NCBI RefSeq assembly: GCF_009811655.1
Contig: NZ_BGJX01000007.1
Span: 102,697 to 166,696, forward strand
From: Methylosinus sp. Ce-a6
GTDB taxonomy: Bacteria; Pseudomonadota; Alphaproteobacteria; Rhizobiales; Beijerinckiaceae
Direction of reading: 5' to 3'
Length of the DNA stretch: 64,000 nt
Shown: one piece after another, positions 56,622 to 64,000 of the stretch
How the letters are laid out: every line of letters starts with the position of its first letter
How positions within the stretch are numbered: position 1 is the first letter of the stretch
Notes under the pieces: generated by a model
The model's database searches: none
What the model was told of the DNA's origin: nothing
What the model saw: only the letters and a program-made list of their open reading frames with translations
Translations under genes and position numbers: made by a program

Positions 56622-57548
56622 TCACTCCTTCAATAGATCGGCATAGATGTTTCCGAGCACGGGATCGCGATCGTCGAGCGGCCGATGGTCCGCCTCGGCG
56701 TAAGGGGAGACGCCTTCGTTTTTCTTCGTAAACACGACATCTTTATACCCGACCGTTCTCGCGACCTCGGCGAGTGAGGCGTGCGAGAAAATGGCAATGT
56801 GGTCCCATTGCCGTTCGCCAGTATAGATTCCGTCCATCCCGCGGGAAAAATCGGACCTTGTTTTCATCGACCAAATGATGTCAGGCGTATTTACGCGGTG
56901 CCAACAGCCAGGTTTCAGCACACGCAGAGATTCTGCCAGAAATCGGAATTGGTTAGTCTGGTCTATATGCTCGATGAAGTCCTCGTTAAAGATGTAATCT
57001 ACAGAATTATCGGGGATATCCCATCGCATGTCCACGCAAGGAAATATAAAGTAATCTTCGAAATGGTTGAATGAGAATGTAGCGTTGGCGGGGACGAGAT
57101 CGATATTCAAAAAGCCGAGTCGCGGAACCTCGCCGGCTCCGACGTAGAGTTTGATCGGTTTACCTTCCGCTCTGAGCTGCTCGACACGCTGTCTGAAGCG
57201 CATCATCTCCTCGGCGGCGGAGCCATGAATCTTGACGCTGTCAACGCGATCCGGATGCACGAGCGTGAACGATTCCCACGCGTGCGGAGTCAATCTATCG
57301 GTTGTGACAGCGGGACTCTCTCTGTCGGCGCACAAATAATGCTCGCCACATCGAAAATAAAATGTTCCGTTATCCTCGATCACATCATAGCCAGACAATG
57401 GACCGGTCTTGATGCGCCCGGCGGCTACGTCAGATATGTCCAGCGATAAGAATGATTTTTGGTCGCTGTTGTCGCCAATCGGCAGTTGTTTTATCGCTGA
57501 TGCTCCATCAGAAGCCAAAAATGTTCTATGCACGCTCAAAATATACAT
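56622..57548 (-). CDS. beta-trefoil-like domain fused to class I methyltransferase
   Basis: 308 residues. The first 100 resemble a fascin/actin-crosslinking-type trefoil (IEDNGTFYFRCGEHYLCADR, then AWESFTLVHPDRVDSVKIHG). Residues 135-290 are a SAM methyltransferase: KLYVGAGEVPRLGFLNIDLV is motif I with a shifted G-x-G, PDNSVDYIFNEDFIEHID is motif II-III and FLAESLRVLKPGC follows. GGAGGTGATTT gives a strong ribosome-binding site. GC content is well below the chromosome average, indicating transfer. It may act in surface glycan synthesis, like the FkbM-type gene 1.1 kb away. Assignment of the trefoil is tentative. Confidence 0.7.
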   Translation of the reverse strand: MYILSVHRTFLASDGASAIKQLPIGDNSDQKSFLSLDISDVAAGRIKTGPLSGYDVIEDNGTFYFRCGEHYLCADRESPAVTTDRLTPHAWESFTLVHPDRVDSVKIHGSAAEEMMRFRQRVEQLRAEGKPIKLYVGAGEVPRLGFLNIDLVPANATFSFNHFEDYFIFPCVDMRWDIPDNSVDYIFNEDFIEHIDQTNQFRFLAESLRVLKPGCWHRVNTPDIIWSMKTRSDFSRGMDGIYTGERQWDHIAIFSHASLAEVARTVGYKDVVFTKKNEGVSPYAEADHRPLDDRDPVLGNIYADLLKE

Positions 57549-57675
57549 AAATCACCTCCGACCATAGGTGGCGAGGAGTTATACGGCCGGCTATTGAAAA
57601 ATCAAGCTCGTCCGATGAGTGCAAAGAGCTGATGTCTCAAAATGAGCGCGTACGTTGGGCACATAAATGCGCTTG

Positions 57676-57716
57676 CAAAAGAAAAAAGGCGCGAGGCTCC
57701 TTCGAGCCGCGCGCCC
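57676..57716 (-). terminator. terminator of the outer-membrane protein gene
   Basis: On the minus strand GCGCGCGGCTC / GAGCCTCGCGC form an imperfect stem followed by TTTTTTCTTTTG, immediately downstream of the beta-barrel gene. Confidence 0.8.
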
Positions 57717-57738
57717 AATCTCGGAGAGGAAGCCCCGA

Positions 57739-58575
57739 TCAGTATTTGCGGATCAGCGGGCCGGGAGGCGCCATCAGCATGGGCGGCGGCGCCATCAGCG
57801 CGTAGCGGAAGCCGAGGCGAATATCGTGCGAGGCGAGCCGGAAGGACTGGCGCTCGCCCGCGCAGCCGGCGGCGATGCAGCCGATCACATTGGTCTCGAA
57901 CTTGCCCATGTCGAGATAGCGGTAGCCGAGCTCGACCTTGAAATTGGGCGTGATGTCATAGGCGAGGCCCGCCATGACGGCCCAAGCGAAATTGGTCTTG
58001 GTCGCGTCCTGGGCGATGCCGAAGCCGCCGGCCGGCTGGGCCGAGAGGTCGTAGAGATCGTTCAGCCTATTGACCGCGACGCCGACGCCGCCGCCGACGA
58101 AGGGCGTGATCCCGTACCAGGCGCCGAGATCGACATAGCCGTTCGCGAGGAACACCGCCGCGCTGTGCTGCGCGCTGTAGATGTCGTAGCAGCGCAGGCC
58201 GCAGGGGAGGCCGAAGATATTGGCGTAGCTCTGCGTCGCGCGATAGTTCGCGGCGGTGCGATACTCGCCGGTCACGTCGACGCGGAACCAATTGTTGAAC
58301 TGATAGCCGACGCCGGCGCCCGCGAAAGCGCTGTCACCGATCGAATATTGATCGAATTGCGGAGCCGGGACGAGGACGGTCGGGCTGAAGGTCGAGCGAA
58401 GCTCGGAAATCTGATTGACGCCGACGCCCACGTCGCCGCGCAGATACCAGCCGCCGAACTCGGGCGGGGGCGGCTCGACCAAAGGAGGAGGAGGCAGGAG
58501 ATCGGCGGCGAAAACGCCCGTGCTCACGCCGGAAGCGAGCGCGGCCGCTATGATGAGGGCTCTGGTCATGCCCAT
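57739..58575 (-). CDS. outer-membrane beta-barrel protein (Omp25/Omp31-like)
   Basis: 278-residue porin-like protein. The signal peptide cleaves after VFA near residue 23; a proline-rich segment (LLPPPPLVEPPPPEFGG) precedes an eight-stranded barrel with WYLRGDVGVGVNQ, VTGEYRTAANY, FVGGGVGVAVNRL, FKVELGYRYLDMG and DIRLGFRYAL. The C terminus after the last strand is a Pro/Met-rich extension (MAPPPMLMAPPGPLIRKY), so the terminal aromatic of the barrel signal is internal or the Tyr. Typical of abundant surface proteins in this order. Confidence 0.88.
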   Translation of the reverse strand: MGMTRALIIAAALASGVSTGVFAADLLPPPPLVEPPPPEFGGWYLRGDVGVGVNQISELRSTFSPTVLVPAPQFDQYSIGDSAFAGAGVGYQFNNWFRVDVTGEYRTAANYRATQSYANIFGLPCGLRCYDIYSAQHSAAVFLANGYVDLGAWYGITPFVGGGVGVAVNRLNDLYDLSAQPAGGFGIAQDATKTNFAWAVMAGLAYDITPNFKVELGYRYLDMGKFETNVIGCIAAGCAGERQSFRLASHDIRLGFRYALMAPPPMLMAPPGPLIRKY

Positions 58576-58687
58576 TAAATCTTCCCTTCACGATAGAGAA
58601 CCGCGGCGCGGACCCTTGGCTGGCGCCGATGTGAAGGAAGATTGAGCGAGAACGCTTAAAGCAGAGTTAACCTTACCGGCGATGTAC

Positions 58688-59671
58688 CTAAGCGCGCCGC
58701 GCCGGCGAGCAAAGGTCATCCGCGCCATCCTCGACTATTACGCGACCCGCAGTCATCCCGGGGGGCGGTTCACATCGAAGCGGCTCCAACTCGGTCATAC
58801 GCGAGGCCAGCATTTGCTCGATCGTTCTAGGAGACGGAGGGTGCCCCCAACGTTTATATAAATTGTAGCGACACGGTATATAGATTTCCGAGATATCAGA
58901 GGGAACATCTTCGAACATATTACGAAAGCGACCTGCTACAAAAAACGCGTTCGTGCCGGCGCCTGCGTTACAACAGACGAGCATATAAGAGTGCTTTAAC
59001 AAAAGATCGCTCAAAAGCTGTAGTGATACTCCAAAGTAATCGTTATTGTCCCAAACATGATTCTCATTATATTCTATGCTCCACCTGATTGGCGGTGGAA
59101 ATTTGGCGTTGTATTCTGCAATTATGACACACGGATTGATTCCAGACCTTAAAATCTCCTGCATGAAATATAAATCGTTCCCGTCCAGGTCGATGGATAA
59201 AACATCAATAGATGAAATATCTGCCTTATCCAGTCCGGACTTTATAAGTTGTGCTACGTTTTCTCTTGTGACAAACTCCTTGAAAAATAAAAATACTTCA
59301 GGATTGGCCTTGTCGTTGAAAGCCAAATCCTCTCCTCCTATCCAAAACCCCTTCCAGCCAGAGGCAAGAAGAATCAATGTATTATTTTCCAGTCCATTTC
59401 CAACGCCTAATTCGACAAATGTCCCACAATCTAAACCAATCCGTCGTAAAATTTCAAGAGTTATTCCATCCTCATCGGATTGCGAGAAGTATTTAGAACC
59501 GTATTTGTTAAGTGGGTTTTTGCTTGTAAAGTTCAATCGTTCCATATCCGCGCGCAGAATTATGTCATGCTGAGATTGCAGTGCGCCGAATTGTTTAGTT
59601 AGTTCATTTATAACTGGACGAAAACACAGATACTGCATATTTTCAAGAGCACGTTTCAATTTATTAAGCAT
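58688..59671 (-). CDS. FkbM-like methyltransferase
   Basis: 327 residues. YFSQSDEDGITLEILRRIGL and FVELGVGNGLENNTLILLAS form the SAM site, then WKGFWIGGE, DVLSIDLDGNDLYFMQEIL and VIIAEYNAKFPP. The domain is that of sugar- or polysaccharide-modifying FkbM relatives. Most of the gene is strongly AT-rich (codons such as AAA, TTA, ATA common) while its last 40 codons return to high GC, suggesting an acquired gene that has joined resident sequence at its 3' end. Together with the trefoil-methyltransferase gene it brackets an outer membrane protein. Confidence 0.75.
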   Translation of the reverse strand: MLNKLKRALENMQYLCFRPVINELTKQFGALQSQHDIILRADMERLNFTSKNPLNKYGSKYFSQSDEDGITLEILRRIGLDCGTFVELGVGNGLENNTLILLASGWKGFWIGGEDLAFNDKANPEVFLFFKEFVTRENVAQLIKSGLDKADISSIDVLSIDLDGNDLYFMQEILRSGINPCVIIAEYNAKFPPPIRWSIEYNENHVWDNNDYFGVSLQLLSDLLLKHSYMLVCCNAGAGTNAFFVAGRFRNMFEDVPSDISEIYIPCRYNLYKRWGHPPSPRTIEQMLASRMTELEPLRCEPPPGMTAGRVIVEDGADDLCSPARRA

Positions 59672-59696
59672 GGGCTATCCTCTCTAGGCGTATATC

Positions 59697-59815
59697 GGTG
59701 AGCGGCGAGTCGTGAGTGGTGGGTGGCGGCTACTCGCCACTCACGACTCGCCGCTCACCGCACGCCACGCCCTGCTCACCATGCGCCGCTCACCACTCAC
59801 TCTCGGCGCTCACGC
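59697..59815. repeat. long GTGAG/CTCAC palindrome
   Basis: Arms at 59697-59719 and 59737-59759 are perfectly complementary over 23 bases, with a 17-base loop. Further CTCACC and CCACTCACTC units continue to the glmM stop codon. It belongs to the same sequence family as the repeats at 2556-2595 and in uvrA, and may terminate the glmM transcript. Confidence 0.85.
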
Positions 59816-61165
59816 GGCTTCGGCGAAGCGGGAAAGAGCGTTGCAAATGTCGTCGACGACGCTGGCGACGATTTCCGGATCGTCGCCTTCGCCCATCACG
59901 CGAATGACCGGCTCCGTGCCCGAGGGGCGGATCACCAGCCGGCCCGAGCCCTCGAGCCGGCGCCGTCCCGCCTCTATCGCCGCGACGACCGGCTCCTGCT
60001 TGAGCGCGCGGGCGGCTCCGCGGGCGCGCACATTCTTCAGCACCTGCGGCAGCGGCTCGAAGCAGCGGCACACTTCGCTGACGCGGCGGTCGAGCTTCTT
60101 CACCGCCGCCAGCACCTGCATGGCGGTGACGAGCCCGTCGCCGGTCGTGCCGTAATCGGAGAGGATCACATGTCCCGATTGCTCGCCGCCGAGATTGTAG
60201 CCGAGCTCGCGCATGCGCTCGATGACATAGCGGTCGCCGACGGCGGTGCGCTCGAGACTCAATCCGAGCCGCTGCAGATGGCGCTCGAAGCCGAGATTGG
60301 ACATGATGGTCGCGACGACGCCGGGCTTGGCGAGCAGGCCCTCGTCGCGCCAGCTGCGCGCGACCACGGCCATCAGCTGATCGCCGTCGATGATATGGCC
60401 GAGCTCGTCGACCATGATGACGCGATCGGCGTCGCCGTCGAGCGCGACGCCCACATCGGCGCGCATCTCGCGCACCTTGTCGCGCAGCGCCTGCGGGGCC
60501 GTGGAGCCGAGATCGCGATTGATGTTGAAGCCATCCGGCTGGTCGCCGATGGTGATGACCTCGGCGCCGAGCTCCCACAGCGCCTCCGGCGCGACCTTAT
60601 AGGCCGCGCCATTGGCGCAATCGAGCACGACGCGCAGGCCTTCGAAGCTCATGTTCCGCGGCAATGTGCGCTTGGCGTATTCGATGTAGCGGGCGCGCAC
60701 GTCCTCGACGCGCTTGGCGCGGCCGAACTCGTGCGGGCCGGCGAGGCGGCTCGTCAGATCGCGGTCGATGAGCTTCTCGATTTCCGCCTCGGTCTCGTCG
60801 GAGAGCTTGAAAGCGTCGGGGCCGAACAGCTTGATGCCATTGTCCTCGTAGAGATTGTGCGAGGCGGAGATCATCACGCCGAGGTCGGCGCGCATCGAGC
60901 GCGTGAGCATCGCGACGGCCGGCGTCGGCATGGGGCCGAGCAGCAGAACGTCCATGCCGACGGAGGTGAATCCGGCGACGAGCGCATATTCGATCATATA
61001 GCCGGAGAGCCGCGTGTCCTTGCCGATGACGACGCGATGGCGCCGCTCGCTCTCGCGGTTGAAGACGAGGCCGGCCGCTTGGCCGACCTTCAAGGCGAGC
61101 TCGGGCGTGATCTTCTGATTGGCGCGTCCGCGAATGCCGTCGGTGCCGAAATAGCTGCGCGTCAT
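59810..61165 (-). CDS. glmM: phosphoglucosamine mutase
   Basis: 451-residue enzyme interconverting glucosamine-6-phosphate and glucosamine-1-phosphate for UDP-GlcNAc synthesis. [20 protein letters not shown] is the N terminus, [20 protein letters not shown] carries the phosphoserine, and [14 protein letters not shown] is the metal loop. The C-terminal phosphate-binding [15 protein letters not shown] is intact. In alphaproteobacteria glmM usually follows ftsH directly; here 2.6 kb of metal and metalloid resistance genes lie between. Confidence 0.97.
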   Translation of the reverse strand: MTRSYFGTDGIRGRANQKITPELALKVGQAAGLVFNRESERRHRVVIGKDTRLSGYMIEYALVAGFTSVGMDVLLLGPMPTPAVAMLTRSMRADLGVMISASHNLYEDNGIKLFGPDAFKLSDETEAEIEKLIDRDLTSRLAGPHEFGRAKRVEDVRARYIEYAKRTLPRNMSFEGLRVVLDCANGAAYKVAPEALWELGAEVITIGDQPDGFNINRDLGSTAPQALRDKVREMRADVGVALDGDADRVIMVDELGHIIDGDQLMAVVARSWRDEGLLAKPGVVATIMSNLGFERHLQRLGLSLERTAVGDRYVIERMRELGYNLGGEQSGHVILSDYGTTGDGLVTAMQVLAAVKKLDRRVSEVCRCFEPLPQVLKNVRARGAARALKQEPVVAAIEAGRRRLEGSGRLVIRPSGTEPVIRVMGEGDDPEIVASVVDDICNALSRFAEAA

Positions 61166-61466
61166 TGCTTGTCGTTCTCCGAGAAACGGCGAGGGCGGCG
61201 ACGCCTCGAAGGCGCGAAAGCCGCCGCCGCGCTAAGTCGAACTCGAGATTGTGGACGTTTTCGGACGGGGGGCCGTCCCTTTCCGCGTCATAGGAAAAGC
61301 GTATGAACAAATATCGCCGTTCATACTGACCGCTTCCATCGCATTTCGCGCCTTGTGGTTAACGCGTATGCCCGAGCGTGGCCGAAACTCCCGCTTTCCG
61401 CGGCTTCGCCCCGCCTGCGGACGAGGCTATGCTCCTGCGCAATGGTAACATGATCCGGGGGGCTCG
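61166..61466. promoter_or_regulatory. divergent glmM / arsC promoter region with dyad
   Basis: No gene is supported in these 301 bases. TATGAAC (61302-61308) and GTTCATA (61319-61325) form a 7-bp inverted repeat with a 10-base spacer, a possible operator. A glmM promoter is expected on the minus strand, now that the ftsH gene is separated from it. Confidence 0.45.
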
Positions 61467-61817
61467 ATGAAGGTCGTCATTTATCACAATCCCGCCTGCG
61501 GCACGTCTCGCAAGGTGCTGGCGCGGCTGAAGGAGGCCGGGCTCGAGCCAGAGGTGGTGCAATATCTGAAGACGCCGCCGGACCGAAAGACCTTGAAGGC
61601 GCTGCTGAAGCAGATGGGCAAGGGCGTGCGCGAGATTCTGCGCAAGCGTGGGACGCCCTATGAGGAGCTCGGCCTCGACGCTCCTTCGGTGAAAGACGAG
61701 GCGATCTTCGACGCGATCGAGAAGCATCCGATCCTGATCGAGCGGCCGATCGTCGTCGTGGGCGAGAAGGCCGCGCTGTGCCGCCCGCCGGAGGCCGTCG
61801 AGGCGCTGCTCGGATGA
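61467..61817 (+). CDS. arsC: glutaredoxin-dependent arsenate reductase (ArsC family)
   Basis: 116-residue thioredoxin-fold reductase. The catalytic Cys11 sits in [19 protein letters not shown], and [20 protein letters not shown] is the C-terminal block with the arsenate-binding arginines. It belongs to the ArsC/YffB family; YffB-like proteins lack arsenate reductase activity, so the function is likely but not certain. Its stop overlaps the ynfA start (ATGA), implying coupling. No ArsR or ArsB homologue is adjacent. Confidence 0.88.
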   Translation: MKVVIYHNPACGTSRKVLARLKEAGLEPEVVQYLKTPPDRKTLKALLKQMGKGVREILRKRGTPYEELGLDAPSVKDEAIFDAIEKHPILIERPIVVVGEKAALCRPPEAVEALLG

Positions 61818-62155
61818 GCGCTCCCCTCGGCGCGACGACGATTCCCGCTTATGTCGGCGCGGCTTTCGCCGAGATATGCGGCTGCTTCGCTTTCTGGGCG
61901 TGGCTGAGGCTCGGCAAGTCGCCGCTGTGGCTGGCGCCGGGCGCGGCCTCGCTTTTTCTCTTCGCTTATCTTCTGACGCGCGTCGAGACAGAGGCGGCGG
62001 GCCGCGCCTACGCCGCCTATGGCGGCGTCTATATCGCCGCTTCGCTCGTCTGGCTCTGGGCGGCCGAAGGCGTTCGGCCGGATCGATGGGATCTGGGGGG
62101 CGCGGCGGTCTGCCTCGCCGGCGCGGCGGTCATATTTTTCGGTCCGCGCGGCTAG
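61814..62155 (+). CDS. YnfA family small membrane protein
   Basis: 113 residues with four predicted spans. [39 protein letters not shown] and [20 protein letters not shown] are the conserved UPF0060/YnfA blocks; the family is related to small multidrug resistance pumps. The start is the ATG at 61814, overlapping arsC. The 3' end overlaps the convergent merR gene by 26 bases. An efflux role for metalloids or cations is suggested by the neighbours only. Confidence 0.9.
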   Translation: MSAPLGATTIPAYVGAAFAEICGCFAFWAWLRLGKSPLWLAPGAASLFLFAYLLTRVETEAAGRAYAAYGGVYIAASLVWLWAAEGVRPDRWDLGGAAVCLAGAAVIFFGPRG

Positions 62156-62615
62156 GTTTTTTCGACATGACGCGGCGCACGACGGAGGCTGCGTCGGGCG
62201 TTTCGAGCATATCGAGAACGGCGCAGCTCGTCGGCGCTCCGTCTGCGCATTGCGCGATCGTCCGCGAGAGAATGGCCTCGAGCCGCATGAGATTGGCGAT
62301 CTTGTCGCGGACGCTCCCGAGATGTGCGGCGGCGATGTCGCGAACTTGCGCGCAGGACGTTCCGCCGGGTCGCGCGAGGCCGAGCAGCGTCCGGATTTCG
62401 TCGAGCGTGAAGCCCAGCTCCCGGGCGTGGCGGATGAACGCCAGCGTCCGCCTGTGGCCCGCGTCGTAAATTCTCCGACCGCCGTGCGAGCGCGGCGGCG
62501 CCGGCAGCATCTCGATCTTCTCGTAGTAGCGAATGGTTTCGACATGCACGCCGGTCAGGCGCGACAGCTCGCCGATCGATATGTCCTCGCTGCGCGCATC
62601 CGGGACGGCGGCCAT
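62130..62615 (-). CDS. merR: MerR-family metal-responsive regulator
   Basis: 161 residues. Winged helix [20 protein letters not shown], then [20 protein letters not shown] and a dimerisation helix. Metal ligands are Cys88, Cys123 and Cys131. The spacing between the first two equals that of Hg(II) sensor MerR, but the C-terminal loop is C-x7-C, the spacing of copper sensor CueR, rather than C-x8-C. Presence of Cys88 points to a divalent ion. It is divergent from merT across a classical 19-bp-spaced promoter, so mercury is the best guess. Confidence 0.88.
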   Translation of the reverse strand: MAAVPDARSEDISIGELSRLTGVHVETIRYYEKIEMLPAPPRSHGGRRIYDAGHRRTLAFIRHARELGFTLDEIRTLLGLARPGGTSCAQVRDIAAAHLGSVRDKIANLMRLEAILSRTIAQCADGAPTSCAVLDMLETPDAASVVRRVMSKKPSRADRKI

Positions 62616-62627
62616 CGCAAATTGTCC

Positions 62628-62658
62628 TTGCTCCTGTAGTCGCTACAGGATGCAACAT
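62628..62658 (+). promoter_or_regulatory. MerR-type promoter of merT with operator dyad
   Basis: TTGCTC (62628-62633) and CAACAT (62653-62658) are separated by 19 bases, the over-long spacer of MerR-activated promoters. The perfect dyad TCCTGTAG-TCG-CTACAGGA (62632-62650) fills the spacer. With this -10, transcription would begin within a few bases of the merT ATG at 62665. Confidence 0.75.
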
Positions 62659-62664
62659 CTTCCC

Positions 62665-63093
62665 ATGCCGATCAATGAGAACCTCTCGCCTTCCGCCTAT
62701 TGCCGCTCCGAGCCGGTCGGGAAGGCCGCGCCGGCCGAGGCGTCTTCTTCCGCGCAGCGCCTGCTCGCGGCGGGCGGCCTTCTCGGCGCGCTGGCCGCGT
62801 CGTCATGCTGCGTTCTGCCGCTGGCGCTGTTCAGCTTCGGCGTCGGCGGGGCATGGATCGGCCAGCTGACGCGTCTCGCGCCGTACCAGCCCTATTTCGT
62901 CGCGTTCACGGCGGCTTGTCTCGCCTTAGGGCTGTGGTCGGCCTGGCGCTCGCGTCGGGACGCCTGTGGGACTGGAGCGGCTTGCGCGACTGTGCCGACG
63001 AACCGGCTCGTCGTCATCGGCTTCGTCCTCTCCGCCGCGCTCGTCGCCGTCGCGCTCGCGGCCGACCTCGTCATCCCGCTTCTCTTCGAATGA
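62665..63093 (+). CDS. merT: mercuric ion transporter MerT
   Basis: 142-residue inner-membrane protein with three spans. The vicinal pair Cys48-Cys49 lies in the first span (LAASSCCVLPLALFSFG) and Cys101/Cys107 in the cytoplasmic loop (RRDACGTGAACATVP), as in MerT. It takes Hg(II) from periplasmic MerP. The ATG at 62665 lies only a few bases after the expected transcription start, so the message may be nearly leaderless; an ATG at 62650 overlaps the promoter and is excluded. Confidence 0.9.
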   Translation: MPINENLSPSAYCRSEPVGKAAPAEASSSAQRLLAAGGLLGALAASSCCVLPLALFSFGVGGAWIGQLTRLAPYQPYFVAFTAACLALGLWSAWRSRRDACGTGAACATVPTNRLVVIGFVLSAALVAVALAADLVIPLLFE

Positions 63094-63102
63094 GGTTCTC
63101 GC

Positions 63103-63168
63103 ATGACCCGTCCGCTCATCGTCGTCGTTCTCGCCGCCAGCCTCCTGTTGGCGGGATGCGGCTGCTGA
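63103..63168 (+). CDS. 21-residue putative lipopeptide with C-G-C end
   Basis: A short frame reads MTRPLIVVVLAASLLLAGCGC and then stops. It has a basic start, a hydrophobic core and the lipobox LAGC, leaving a three-residue mature peptide Cys-Gly-Cys with a lipidated first cysteine. GAGG lies eight bases before the ATG and the frame fits neatly between merT (gap nine bases) and merP (gap 16 bases). A thiol on a membrane-anchored stub next to MerT/MerP could bind Hg(II). Too short for statistical support; it may be only a remnant of a larger lipoprotein. Confidence 0.5.
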   Translation: MTRPLIVVVLAASLLLAGCGC

Positions 63169-63184
63169 AGTCTCGAGGTGGAAA

Positions 63185-63469
63185 ATGCCGAAGCTTTTTC
63201 GCGCGGCCGTGACGGCCATCGCTTTCACCGCAATGCCGGCCGCTTTCGCGGCGGAGAAGACGGTGACATTCGCCGTGGCGAACATGTCCTGCAAGGCGTG
63301 TCCGGTCATCGTAAAACGCAGCCTCGAGGGCGTGCCCGGCGTCGTCGCTGTCGTCGTGTCCTATGAGCAGAAGGCGGCGGTCGTGACCTATGACGATGCG
63401 AAGACCGATCCACGCTCTCTGGCGGCCGCTTCGGCCGACGCCGGCTATCCGGCGACGCCGAGGAACTGA
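63185..63469 (+). CDS. merP: periplasmic mercury-binding protein MerP
   Basis: 94 residues. The signal peptide ends at AFA (residue 22); the HMA domain follows with the metal motif MSCKAC (Cys36, Cys39) and SLEGVPGVVAVVVSYEQKAA. It binds Hg(II) in the periplasm and hands it to MerT. The motif lacks the glycine of the usual G-M-T-C form (here N-M-S-C). It lies in operon order after merT. Confidence 0.92.
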   Translation: MPKLFRAAVTAIAFTAMPAAFAAEKTVTFAVANMSCKACPVIVKRSLEGVPGVVAVVVSYEQKAAVVTYDDAKTDPRSLAAASADAGYPATPRN

Positions 63470-63481
63470 GAGATTCATGGA

Positions 63482-63715
63482 ATGAAGCTCACATCGACAA
63501 TCACCTGTCCGCATTGCGGACATAGGGCTCTGGAGACCATGCCGGCCGACGCCTGCCAATTTTTCTACGAATGCAGGGGCTGTGGCGTATTGCTGCGGCC
63601 AAAAGCTGGCGATTGCTGCGTTTTCTGCTCCTATGGCGATCATCCGTGCCCGCCCGTCCAGGAAGCTCGGGCGAAGGACCCGGCGGCGACGCCTTGCTGC
63701 GGCGTTCGGGAGTAG
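63482..63715 (+). CDS. GDCCVxC domain protein
   Basis: 77-residue cysteine-rich cytoplasmic protein. It has CPHCGHR, YECRGCG and the name-giving GDCCVFCSYGD, then HPCPPV and a final PCCG, in total eleven cysteines. This small family is found beside mer and other heavy-metal genes and probably chelates metal. It is the last gene of the mer operon here, followed by a terminator. Confidence 0.88.
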   Translation: MKLTSTITCPHCGHRALETMPADACQFFYECRGCGVLLRPKAGDCCVFCSYGDHPCPPVQEARAKDPAATPCCGVRE

Positions 63716-63742
63716 CGCGAAAGAGAAAGGCGCGCCTTTCGT

Positions 63743-63780
63743 GAAAAAAAGCCCGGCTCATCGCCGGGCTTATTTTTGTT
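63743..63780. terminator. bidirectional terminator between mer operon and ftsH
   Basis: AAGCCCGGC / GCCGGGCTT form a 9-bp stem with a 5-base loop, flanked by AAAAAAA on the left and TATTTTTG on the right, so it can stop transcription from both sides. A separate 16-bp perfect palindrome GAAAGGCGCGCCTTTC lies just before it (63725-63740). Confidence 0.85.
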
Positions 63781-63797
63781 TGTCCGTCGCTCGTCGC

Positions 63798-64000
63798 TCA
63801 GACGGGATGCGGCTCGAGGCCGCCCGCGTCGGGCTCGGGCGAGGGGCGCGTGCGGCCGGTGGACGGCACCGGCGAGGGGCGCGTCGGCGGCGGCGTCGGC
63901 GGAACGTCCTCGCGCACCGGGCGCTTGCCCTGCAGCAGGCCGATCAGCTCCTCGCCGGTCAGCGTCTCGAACTCGAGCAGGCCGTTCGCCAGAGTGTCGA
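63798..64000 (-). CDS. ftsH: ATP-dependent zinc metalloprotease FtsH, C-terminal end only
   Basis: The last 66 or so codons of a leftward gene. LLEFETLTGEELIGLLQGKR and PVREDVPP match the C terminus of alphaproteobacterial FtsH, followed by a Pro/Arg-rich tail ending GGLEPHPV. The AAA and protease domains lie beyond the window. FtsH is the membrane-anchored quality-control protease; its usual downstream partner glmM is 2.6 kb away. Confidence 0.85.
   Translation of the reverse strand, partial: DTLANGLLEFETLTGEELIGLLQGKRPVREDVPPTPPPTRPSPVPSTGRTRPSPEPDAGGLEPHPV

Overview
The window is about 64 kb of GC-rich chromosomal DNA (most genes clearly above 60% G+C by eye) from an alphaproteobacterium, most likely order Hyphomicrobiales. 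The evidence is gene order: murB-ddl-ftsQ-ftsA-ftsZ-lpxC-bamD-recN, chorismate mutase-hisC-tyrA, rsfS-rlmH, clpS-clpA, DUF2948-hisD-UPF0262-low-Mr phosphatase and glmM/ftsH are typical neighbourhoods of that order, and the long-tailed FtsZ and the many palindromic intergenic repeats also fit. Family or genus cannot be fixed from the sequence alone.

Layout. 0-14 kb: division and cell-wall (dcw) cluster, interrupted between murB and ddl by a polytopic membrane protein gene and a MazE/MazF-like toxin-antitoxin pair, then lpxC, a fatty acid hydroxylase, bamD and recN. 14-25 kb: a lytic transglycosylase lipoprotein, a ParE/RHH toxin-antitoxin pair, aromatic amino acid genes, a patatin phospholipase, a PAS sensor protein without its phospho-acceptor histidine, a UbiH-type hydroxylase, a quinone reductase, rsfS and rlmH. 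25-42 kb: housekeeping (rhlE, clpSA, a glycosyltransferase, uvrA, ssb, a YgiQ radical SAM protein) plus an enolase-phosphatase-like HAD protein, a [2Fe-2S] ferredoxin, an aldo/keto reductase and a dicarboxylate symporter.

42.4-47.0 kb is a coherent sulfide-detoxification locus. An ArsR/BigR-type repressor and a 1-Cys peroxiredoxin run leftward; a persulfide dioxygenase-like metallo-beta-lactamase, a DUF442-sulfide:quinone reductase fusion and a TauE/SafE exporter run rightward. Both sides share a short promoter region with a perfect dyad. 47-56.5 kb: Rieske protein, SRPBCC protein, cyclase, amidase, HxlR regulator with MAPEG protein, and the hisD operon. 56.6-59.7 kb: two low-GC methyltransferase-like genes, probably acquired, flank an outer-membrane beta-barrel gene. 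59.8-64 kb: glmM and the 3' end of ftsH are separated by arsC-ynfA and a mer-type operon (merR/merT/21-codon lipopeptide/merP/GDCCVxC) with no mercuric reductase in view.

The most striking non-genic content is repetitive. Two 100-bp terminal-inverted-repeat elements, 99% identical and in opposite orientation, each sit inside another palindromic repeat. A GTGAGTAG-type palindrome occurs three times, once in frame inside uvrA. Other repeats are an 8-bp tandem array and a 52-bp tandem duplication carrying a ribosome-binding site.
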